From contig JBJELF010000006.1 of NCBI GenBank assembly GCA_051879015.1, forward strand, positions 1 through 33,441: a DNA stretch of 33,441 nt. The letters run 5' to 3'. The notes under the pieces are model-generated. The model worked only from the letters and a program-made list of their open reading frames with translations. It did not search any database and was not told where the DNA came from. Within the stretch, counting starts at the first letter, position 1, and the number at the start of each line of letters is the position of its first letter. The position numbers and the translations under genes are program-made. The DNA comes from JBJELF01 sp051879015 (GTDB lineage Bacteria; Bacillota; Clostridia; Lachnospirales; Lachnospiraceae). Shown piece after piece: positions 6,906 to 13,371 of this stretch.

Positions 6906-9900
6906 ATGCAGCCGATACGATTGGAGATTAAGGGATTAAACAGTTTTAAGGATATACAGCGCATTGAGTTTGAGCCATTGACACAGATGGGATTGTTTGG
7001 TATCTTTGGACCGACTGGAAGTGGAAAATCAACTATTTTGGATGGCATTACCTTAGCTTTGTATGGGGAAGTGGCAAGAAAAAGCAATTTTATTAATTCC
7101 TCCATGGATCGGGCCAATGTCAGTTTTCAGTTTCGCATGAATGGAAAACAATGTGAGGAATACTGCGCAGAGCGAGAGTATCGTATTGATAAAAAGAGTG
7201 GCAATCCTCGGGCGGGAAAATGTCATTTATATCGAATTGGTCAACAGGGAGAACGAGTTGTCTTAGCGGATAAACCCAGTGAGATAGATCGGAAGTGTCG
7301 AGAGATTATTGGGTTAAAATACGATGATTTTGTACGCACAGTGGTATTGCCTCAGGGAAAATTTAGCGAGTTTTTGAAACTCGAAGGCAGTGCCAGACGA
7401 AATATGTTGGAGCGATTGTTTCATCTAGAAGAATATGGTGAAGAATTGATGGGTAGGGTTAAGCAGGAAATCAATCAGGCGAAGTCAGAGCAGGACAAAA
7501 TCCTAGGTGAGTTAAACCGTTTTCAGAATGTGTCGGAGGATACGTATAAAATTCATAAGAAAGAGTCAGAAACAGTAAAGGCGAACTTAGTTCGGTATGA
7601 GAAAGAGGAAGTAAGAATTTTAGCTGATTACCAGCAAAAGCAAGAAATTTGGTTTTTACAGGAAGAACAAAAACAATATCTGAAAGCATTGGAGCAACTC
7701 AAGGCAGGGGCAGAACAGTTGGAGATACAGCAAACTCAGCTCGAGAGAGCAAAGCAGGCTGAGCAGGTACGTCCTTGGATAGAAGAATGGAATATAACCA
7801 GTGCTGCATTGCAAAAGGCGAAGAATCAGGTTGAGCAGGTACAGATTGATTATGAAAGAGAACAACAACAACTAAAAGGAGCAGAGAAAGAGAAAGCCGA
7901 GGCAGAAGCGCAAGAAAGCAGAATTCCTGAACTTTGCGTGCAGTTACAACAGATTGAAAGTGCGCAAAAGGAATGGGCAGTTTACCAACAACTACAAACA
8001 GAGAAAGAAGATTTGGAGAGACAGGAAAAACGGTGGCAGAAGTCAGAGGCGGATTATTTAAAGAAAAAGCAAGACTTTTTGGAGGAACAGCAGAGTAAGG
8101 AGGCAGAAAAGGATACACTGCAAAGAAAGTTAGAAGAAACCACAATTGATATTACATACCGTATGCTGATACAAGAGGGTGTCATGGCAGAAAAAAATTT
8201 GCTGGATGCACAAAGAAAGTGGAACAATCAAGAAAATGAATATGCAAGTAAAGTTTTCGAGTTAGAACGAAGGAAAGAAGAGGAAGAAACGGCATGGCAG
8301 CAGGCTGAGCAAGCGAAACGGGATTGGGAACAATGTCAGGAAAATCGCAATCAGTTGAAAGAACCTTATACAGAATGTGAGATAGAAGAACAGACAGAGA
8401 AAGTAAATCAGCTGCATATGCGTGGCGATCAGATTGTGGAGCAACTTCGCAAGGGACTGGTGGAAGGAGAGCATTGTCCTGTGTGTGGTGGTCTTGTTCA
8501 TGTGGAGAATTTTCTGTTATTCGACTCTGTGGCACAGCAGAAAGAAATTGTTTTGGAAGAAACACGTTTGCAGCAGATGAAACAGGAGAGCCGAGACTAT
8601 GCCAAGAAAGTACAATTACTAGATAAGGAATGCACCGAACAAGAAAAACACTATCATACCTTGCAAACTACTTGGGAAACGATGCAGTATCGCAGACAGA
8701 TAACGGAAAAAGAAATCGAGCATTTATCTTCTGAATGGAATAAAATACAGTTGGAGTACGATGCGGCAGAGAACGTGTTAGTACAATGTCAGCAGAAATG
8801 GCAAGCACTGTATCACGATTGGAAGGAGTCCGATGGCCAAATCAATGGAAAACAAGTGAGCTTTCCTTATAAAGAGAGTTTTGCAGAATGTCAAACACGG
8901 GTCAATCAACAAGACCAACAAAGTGTTGCATTGCAAAAACAATGGAAGCAGATGGAAGATTTCATGGAGAAAAGCAACAAAAAAATACAGCAATTAGACC
9001 GTCAGATTCAGGAGGCATTTTGTAAAAAAGTCGAGTATCGTCAAAGTCGTCAGATGAAGATGGAGCAGATGGCATGCTCGGAAGAGAGAATGCAGGATTT
9101 GTTGAGAGTTTTTGATAAAGGTGAAAACGGTAATTCCAGTTTAAACGGCGATTATGAAAGCTTAAAAAAGAAATACACTCGCATCAAGAGAGAAATCGCA
9201 CAGATTCAGGAGATGACAAAGAGATGTCAGCAGCAGTGGAGTCAAGCACAGCAACAGTTAGATGAAAGTAAAGGTAAGCTCATTACATGGCAGACAAAGA
9301 AGAATCAGTTACAGGAGACGGAGAGTAAACAGGCTCAGAAGGTAAAGGAGCAGTGTGAACTATATTCATTCGCAGCAATAGAGGATGTGGAAGCAAGTTA
9401 TCTGGATGAGAAAACCCAAAATGCATATCGTCAGGCTTGGGAGGATTATCAGAGTCAATTTCAGCGCAGTCAAGCAAATTTGGAAACTGTGTGCAGAAAA
9501 TTAAACCAGCGCAGTGTTACATTGGAGCAATGGCAGGAGATACAACAGCAGCGAGAATGTATCAAGATGGAGCTTCAAAATTTACGTCAGAGAGATGCTG
9601 AGTTAAATGTAATCTTACAGCAGATGAATGATGATTTGAAACAAAAGAAGAAACTGCAAAAGAGGGAAGCGGAGTTGGAACATCATATGAGTATGCTGCG
9701 AGATTTGGAATCCATCTTTAAAGGAAAACAGTTTGTGGAATTTATTGCAGCAGAGCGATTGAATTATATAGCGATGGAGGCCTCAAAACGGTTGTCAGAG
9801 ATTACAGGCGGTAATTATGAATTGGAAACAGGAAATAATGGGGAATTCCTGATTGTGGATAATAAAAATGGTGGAGTACGCCGTCATCCGGCAACTTTGT

Positions 9901-10196
9901 CCGGTGGAGAAACCTTTACAACTTCACTGGCATTGGCACTGGCACTGTCCTCTCAAATTCAACTGAGTCATTCGACTTCACTGGAATTATTCTTCTTAGA
10001 CGAAGGATTCGGCAGTTTAGATGAAGAATTGCTGGGCGTAGTTATGGATGCACTGGAGCATGTGCATCATGCTCATTTGAAAGTAGGGCTAATTTCTCAT
10101 GTGGAAAGTGTGAAGCAGAGAGTACCTGTCAAGTTGGTGGTGACACCAGCACAGATGGGAGGAAGTGGAAGCACGGTCAAGTTGGAATTAAGTTAG
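6906..10196 (+). CDS. sbcC: Nuclease SbcCD subunit C (SMC-like ATPase)
   Basis: 1096 aa from the ATG at 6906, where homologues begin (MQPIRLEIKGLNSF); GGTGGAGA lies just upstream, and the reading frame extends 14 codons further without support. Walker A GPTGSGKS is at residues 35-42, with Q-loop region LPQGKFSEFLKLEG. Two long coiled coils very rich in Gln, Glu and Lys flank a zinc hook with CPVC at residues 524-527. The C-terminal half-ATPase has signature LSGGETFTTSLALALALS, Walker B ELFFLDEGFGSLD, and the switch His in GLISHVE. It joins two SbcD subunits to process DNA ends and hairpins. Complete and apparently functional despite its separation from sbcD. Confidence 0.95.
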   Translation: MQPIRLEIKGLNSFKDIQRIEFEPLTQMGLFGIFGPTGSGKSTILDGITLALYGEVARKSNFINSSMDRANVSFQFRMNGKQCEEYCAEREYRIDKKSGNPRAGKCHLYRIGQQGERVVLADKPSEIDRKCREIIGLKYDDFVRTVVLPQGKFSEFLKLEGSARRNMLERLFHLEEYGEELMGRVKQEINQAKSEQDKILGELNRFQNVSEDTYKIHKKESETVKANLVRYEKEEVRILADYQQKQEIWFLQEEQKQYLKALEQLKAGAEQLEIQQTQLERAKQAEQVRPWIEEWNITSAALQKAKNQVEQVQIDYEREQQQLKGAEKEKAEAEAQESRIPELCVQLQQIESAQKEWAVYQQLQTEKEDLERQEKRWQKSEADYLKKKQDFLEEQQSKEAEKDTLQRKLEETTIDITYRMLIQEGVMAEKNLLDAQRKWNNQENEYASKVFELERRKEEEETAWQQAEQAKRDWEQCQENRNQLKEPYTECEIEEQTEKVNQLHMRGDQIVEQLRKGLVEGEHCPVCGGLVHVENFLLFDSVAQQKEIVLEETRLQQMKQESRDYAKKVQLLDKECTEQEKHYHTLQTTWETMQYRRQITEKEIEHLSSEWNKIQLEYDAAENVLVQCQQKWQALYHDWKESDGQINGKQVSFPYKESFAECQTRVNQQDQQSVALQKQWKQMEDFMEKSNKKIQQLDRQIQEAFCKKVEYRQSRQMKMEQMACSEERMQDLLRVFDKGENGNSSLNGDYESLKKKYTRIKREIAQIQEMTKRCQQQWSQAQQQLDESKGKLITWQTKKNQLQETESKQAQKVKEQCELYSFAAIEDVEASYLDEKTQNAYRQAWEDYQSQFQRSQANLETVCRKLNQRSVTLEQWQEIQQQRECIKMELQNLRQRDAELNVILQQMNDDLKQKKKLQKREAELEHHMSMLRDLESIFKGKQFVEFIAAERLNYIAMEASKRLSEITGGNYELETGNNGEFLIVDNKNGGVRRHPATLSGGETFTTSLALALALSSQIQLSHSTSLELFFLDEGFGSLDEELLGVVMDALEHVHHAHLKVGLISHVESVKQRVPVKLVVTPAQMGGSGSTVKLELS

Positions 10197-10220
10197 AATA
10201 TTTTATAACTTATCTAAATG

Positions 10221-10249
10221 TGACACCAGTCATGAAATGACTGGTGTCA
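10221..10249. terminator. Terminator between sbcC and a convergent gene
   Basis: A perfect 13-bp stem TGACACCAGTCAT/ATGACTGGTGTCA over loop GAA. It ends sbcC; on the reverse strand it can also end the small membrane-protein transcript. Confidence 0.75.
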
Positions 10250-10287
10250 TTGTAGTGTCTTTATTATGGGTCGTTTGAACGGTTATG

Positions 10288-10614
10288 TCATGCTGTGAAG
10301 ACAAGCAAGGCAAGTAAGCATGTGACATATCCATTTATAATGATGAGTACAAAGTTAATAAGTACAAATGATATTACAGGAGCCACTTTGCAAACACGAT
10401 TATCCGTTTGACGTGTTCGACTATTATTTCTCCGAGTATGATAGGTATCTCGGATACAGAATACTGTATTGATTGCCATAGTCAGCACAAATATAGTATG
10501 AAATATCAACAATAACACGGAAGATATTGAAGTATGACAAACTATCATAATAAAATAGATACCCATTCCAACCAGACAGGGCAGTAACGATATGAGCCAA
10601 TGCAATTTTTTCAT
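10288..10614 (-). CDS. Small membrane protein of unknown function
   Basis: 108 aa starting at the ATG complementary to 10612-10614, with AAAGGAG (10622-10628) seven bases upstream. Three hydrophobic helices are visible: WLISLLPCLVGMGIYFIMIV (about 5-26), VLLLIFHTIFVLTMAINTVF (about 33-53) and VISFVLINFVLIIINGYV (about 80-98), separated by a basic loop (RRNNSRTRQTDNR). No family recognised. It follows the 36-aa reading frame on one transcript and ends near the shared terminator. Confidence 0.65.
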   Translation of the reverse strand: MKKLHWLISLLPCLVGMGIYFIMIVCHTSISSVLLLIFHTIFVLTMAINTVFCIRDTYHTRRNNSRTRQTDNRVCKVAPVISFVLINFVLIIINGYVTCLLALLVFTA

Positions 10615-10642
10615 AAACAAACTCCTTTCGCATGTTTTCAGA

Positions 10643-10753
10643 TTATTGTTGGAATAGCTTTGTACAGTCCTTTGGTGCCATGTTCCACTGTCTTTGAGCC
10701 ATACGATAAACTCTGCACTGCATATCAGTAATATTAATCTGTTCTTGATTCAC
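10643..10753 (-). CDS. 36-aa protein, likely N-terminal piece of a DUF3791-like protein
   Basis: It starts with GTG (complement of 10751-10753) seven bases after a perfect AGGAGGT (10761-10767) and is preceded by a consensus promoter, so translation is well supported although the frame is short. The sequence contains DMQCRVYRMAQRQWNMAPKD, which resembles the beginning of DUF3791-type proteins; such proteins continue for about 40 more residues, but here a TAA follows LFQQ. It is either a truncated gene or a true short protein. The small membrane-protein gene follows 28 bases later. Confidence 0.55.
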   Translation of the reverse strand: MNQEQINITDMQCRVYRMAQRQWNMAPKDCTKLFQQ

Positions 10754-10787
10754 AAGTAGCACCTCCTAAATGTAATTTTTTAACCTA

Positions 10788-10816
10788 AGTATAACTCTGT
10801 TAGAGGCATTAATCAA
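10788..10816 (-). promoter_or_regulatory. Sigma-A promoter for the two small genes
   Basis: On the reverse strand TTGATT (10811-10816), 17-base spacer, TATACT (10788-10793). It lies about 20 bases upstream of the AGGAGGT site of the 36-aa gene. Confidence 0.75.
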
Positions 10817-10858
10817 CAAAAATCTTATTTTCGTTAGCGTCAATTTAATGTAGGATAC

Positions 10859-10906
10859 AAAAGGGTATATCAAGCTAAGCATACCCTATATTTGGTATGC
10901 CCTTTT
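10859..10906. terminator. Branched terminator hairpin
   Basis: AAAAGGG (10859-10865) pairs with CCCTTTT (10900-10906), enclosing GCATACC/GGTATGC (10879-10885, 10894-10900). On the reverse strand it directly follows the stop codon of the gene relic at 10905, as expected of a gene end. Confidence 0.6.
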
Positions 10907-11073
10907 ATAGTCGCCAAATAGGTTCTTGCACTGCAATTGTCATCTTTGTGCAACTACGGATGATTTCTTTTTCTTCTTCCAAGGGGCTTTTTCAAATAAT
11001 TCTCGTCTAAATATGGAACTTGTCCTAATTTTTTAATATTATTTAATTTAACACTTTTTCGTGTAAAAGAGTC
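10905..11073 (-). pseudogene. Frameshifted 3' gene remnant
   Basis: On the reverse strand the frame reading KLGQVPYLDENYLK (about 10985-11027) runs into an A5 tract near 10985. Shifting by one base there continues as SPLEEEKEIIRSCTKM and TIAVQEPIWRL to a TAA at 10905-10907, followed at once by a terminator. Both parts look like real protein and together like the C-terminus of an unrecognised protein. Upstream of about 11073 the same strand lies opposite the aspS promoter and T-box, which are conserved structures, so the rest of the gene is gone. The unshifted frame (to 10954) gives an implausible basic tail. Confidence 0.45.
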
Positions 11074-11102
11074 TTGACAAATTTGATGATAAATAATAAA
11101 AT
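11074..11102 (+). promoter_or_regulatory. aspS promoter
   Basis: TTGACA (11074-11079), 17-base spacer, TAAAAT (11097-11102). The predicted start near 11109 is right before stem I of the T-box. Confidence 0.75.
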
Positions 11103-11108
11103 AAGCAA

Positions 11109-11444
11109 GAATGACAAAAGCAATGACAAAGAGAAGTAGCCAGATTATCGTTTCCAGAGAGCAGGCATTGGTGGGAGTCCTGTAAAGTGAATCTGTGTGA
11201 ATAACACTTTCGAGCTGCAATCCGAACATGAGATATCACTATGTTTTATGTGGTGATTTCGCTCTATGATACGTAAATGGAATTGAGTCATAGAGCATAT
11301 AGTTAGTAGGTGCGCCGTAGTTTGATGCGTTAAATCAGGTGAAAACCAAGAGAGATTGCGTGAGCAATAAGACAGGTGGTACCGCGGGCAAGTTTGAGCT
11401 GTTCGTCCTGAGTCAATCAGATTCAAGACGAATGGCTCTTTTTT
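11109..11444 (+). promoter_or_regulatory. T-box riboswitch leader of aspS, predicted Asn (AAC) specifier
   Basis: Stem I: AAAG (11128-11131) with CTTT (11207-11210); the AGTA loop-E motif (11135-11138); CAGATT (11141-11146) with AATCTG (11190-11195); AGAGAG bulge (11156-11161); distal CAGG/CCTG closing a loop with GGTGGGAG. On the 3' side of the specifier loop, GAATAACAC places AAC at 11203-11205. The T-box core AGGTGGTACCGCGG is at 11374-11387. The terminator is GAGCTGTTCGTC (11396-11407) with GACGAATGGCTC (11427-11438) and T6. The leader senses uncharged tRNA and then allows read-through into aspS. An Asp codon (GAC or GAT) is not seen in the loop. T-box identity firm, specifier assignment tentative. 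Confidence 0.9.
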
Positions 11445-11476
11445 ATGGAGCAAGTGTTTTTTAGGAGGACTATATT

Positions 11477-13222
11477 ATGTCAGAAATTTATCGCAGTAAG
11501 ACGTTGAATCAGATTACAGAGGGTGACATCGGCAGTCAGGTGAAGATTGCAGGCTGGGTTGAGAATATCCGTGACCATGGTGGTGTATCCTTCATTGATT
11601 TGCGTGATATGTATGGAGTGATGCAGGTAGTGCTGCGCAATACCAGTTTACTTCATGGCATCAACAAGGAGGATTGTGTCTCTATCGATGGTAAGGTAGA
11701 GCAGAGAGATAAAGAAACCTACAATCCAAAGATTCCATCAGGAACCATTGAGGTGGAGGCATCCGCTATCACGATTTTGGGAAAGGTAACAAGACAGCTT
11801 CCATTTGAGATTATGACATCAAGAGAAATCCGCGAAGATGTGCGTTTGATTTATCGTTATTTGGATATGAGAAACCGTAAGGTGAAGGACAATGTGTTGT
11901 TCCGTTCTCAGGTGATTTCTTTTTTGAGAAGAAAAATGGAGGAAATGGGATTTGTCGAAATTCAGACTCCCATTTTATGTGCATCTTCTCCAGAGGGAGC
12001 AAGAGATTATATTGTGCCATCCAGAAAGTTCAAGGGCAAGTTTTATGCGCTGCCACAGGCACCACAGCAGTATAAGCAGTTGTTGATGGTGGGTGGTATT
12101 GATAAATATTTCCAGATTGCACCATGTTTTCGTGATGAGGATGCGAGAGCAGACCGTTCTCCAGGTGAGTTCTATCAGTTGGATTTTGAGATGAGTTTTG
12201 CGACTCAGGAGGATGTCTTTAAAGTGGGGGAAGAGGTGTTGAGTGCCACTTTCGAGAAATTTGCTCCAGAGGGCAGTGTGGTAACGGCAGCACCATTCCC
12301 AATTATCAGTTATAAAGATGCAATGTTACAATTTGGCACCGATAAGCCAGATTTGAGAAATCCACTCCGTATTATGGATGTGACCGAGTTCTTCCAGAGA
12401 TGTACGTTCCGTCCATTTTTAAAGAAGACCGTTCGTGCGATTAAAGTTCATGCAGATATGTCCAAGGGATTTCATGAGAAATTGCTGAAGTTTGCACAGG
12501 ATATTGGCATGGCTGGTTTGGGTTATTTGGAAGTAATGGAGGATATGTCTTACAAGGGACCAATCGACAAGTTTATTCCGGCTGACATGAAAGCGGAGTT
12601 TGCACAGTTGGCAGGTTTGGAAGTGGGCGATACCATTTTCTTTATTGCCGACAAGGAAGCAAAGGCTGCAAAGTGTGCTGGTTTGATTCGCAATGAGTTG
12701 GGTGAGAAGTTGGGACTTTGCGAGAAAAATGCGTATCGTTTCTGTTTCATCAATGATTTCCCAATGTATGAGAAGGATGAGACCACAGGACAAATTGGTT
12801 TCACACATAATCCATTTTCCATGCCACAGGGCGGTTTGAAGGCGTTAGAAACGATGAATCCACTGGATATCTTGGCTTATCAGTATGATATTGTCTGCAA
12901 TGGCGTGGAACTTTCTTCCGGTGCAGTGAGAAATCACGACATGAAGGTGATGGTGAAGGCCTTTGAAATTGCTGGATATACAGAGAAGGATTTGAAGGAT
13001 AAGTTTGGAGCACTCTATAATGCATTTCAGTTTGGTGCACCACCACATGCGGGTATGGCGCCAGGCGTGGACCGTATGCTGATGCTGCTGAGAAATGAGG
13101 ATAGTATTCGTGAAGTGATTCCATTCCCAATGAATGGAAATGCTCAGGAGATGATGAACAATGCTCCAAGCGAAGTGACAGAGCAGCAGCTGAGAGAAGT
13201 GCATATTAAGATTCGTGATTGA
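11477..13222 (+). CDS. aspS: Aspartyl-tRNA synthetase (possibly non-discriminating, Asp/Asn)
   Basis: 581 aa, start with TTAGGAGG upstream. N-terminal OB-fold anticodon-binding domain (1-105), bacterial GAD insertion in the middle, class II catalytic core: motif 2 FRDEDARADRSPGEFYQLDFE, flipping-loop region SSPEGARDYIVPSR, motif 3 GMAPGVDRMLMLL near the end. It charges tRNA-Asp with aspartate. Residues 32-36 are RDHGG; the His there matches His31 of the non-discriminating Pseudomonas enzyme, whereas discriminating enzymes such as E. coli and Bacillus have Leu. The second site (Gly82 in Pseudomonas) is Glu here. Non-discriminating AspRS also makes Asp-tRNA-Asn for the GatCAB pathway, which would fit the AAC T-box specifier. 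Confidence 0.95.
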   Translation: MSEIYRSKTLNQITEGDIGSQVKIAGWVENIRDHGGVSFIDLRDMYGVMQVVLRNTSLLHGINKEDCVSIDGKVEQRDKETYNPKIPSGTIEVEASAITILGKVTRQLPFEIMTSREIREDVRLIYRYLDMRNRKVKDNVLFRSQVISFLRRKMEEMGFVEIQTPILCASSPEGARDYIVPSRKFKGKFYALPQAPQQYKQLLMVGGIDKYFQIAPCFRDEDARADRSPGEFYQLDFEMSFATQEDVFKVGEEVLSATFEKFAPEGSVVTAAPFPIISYKDAMLQFGTDKPDLRNPLRIMDVTEFFQRCTFRPFLKKTVRAIKVHADMSKGFHEKLLKFAQDIGMAGLGYLEVMEDMSYKGPIDKFIPADMKAEFAQLAGLEVGDTIFFIADKEAKAAKCAGLIRNELGEKLGLCEKNAYRFCFINDFPMYEKDETTGQIGFTHNPFSMPQGGLKALETMNPLDILAYQYDIVCNGVELSSGAVRNHDMKVMVKAFEIAGYTEKDLKDKFGALYNAFQFGAPPHAGMAPGVDRMLMLLRNEDSIREVIPFPMNGNAQEMMNNAPSEVTEQQLREVHIKIRD

Positions 13223-13276
13223 TATAGCGAAACTTGACGAAACATATCACAAATTGGCATATGATTGGAAAGATAA

Positions 13277-13304
13277 TTGATTTTTTCCTACTTTATGGTA
13301 CAAT
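13277..13304 (+). promoter_or_regulatory. fbp promoter, extended -10
   Basis: TTGATT (13277-13282), 16-base spacer, TACAAT (13299-13304) preceded by TGG. The predicted start near 13311 is only a few bases before the leader hairpin. Confidence 0.65.
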
Positions 13305-13314
13305 AAAGTCAGTT

Positions 13315-13363
13315 AAGGAGATTGCGCCTTGGCGCAGTCTCCTTTTACAGTTAAAAGGGGAGG
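13315..13363 (+). promoter_or_regulatory. Mutually exclusive hairpins over the fbp ribosome site
   Basis: Hairpin 1: AAGGAGATTGCGC (13315-13327) pairs fully, with one G-U, to 13332-13344 over a CTTG tetraloop. Hairpin 2: TCTCCTTTTA (13338-13347) pairs with TAAAAGGGGA (13352-13361) over CAGT, with one G-U, and covers the AAAGGGGAGG ribosome site. The arms overlap at 13338-13344, so only one can form. Hairpin 1 is the stronger and would leave the ribosome site free. TTTT after hairpin 1 also allows weak termination. Function is inference. Confidence 0.5.
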
Positions 13364-13371
13364 GTCATATT

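Noticed and set aside
7699..8145. Long reverse-strand frames inside sbcC
   Set aside because: They mirror the Gln/Glu-rich coiled coil, whose codons have few stops on the other strand; none has a ribosome site.
11108..11229. N-terminal half of a 91-aa reverse-strand protein with a membrane helix
   Set aside because: It lies opposite conserved T-box stem I elements (AGAGAG, GGTGGGAG, GAGCTGC) and has no ribosome site; only the part left of about 11073 looks like former coding DNA.
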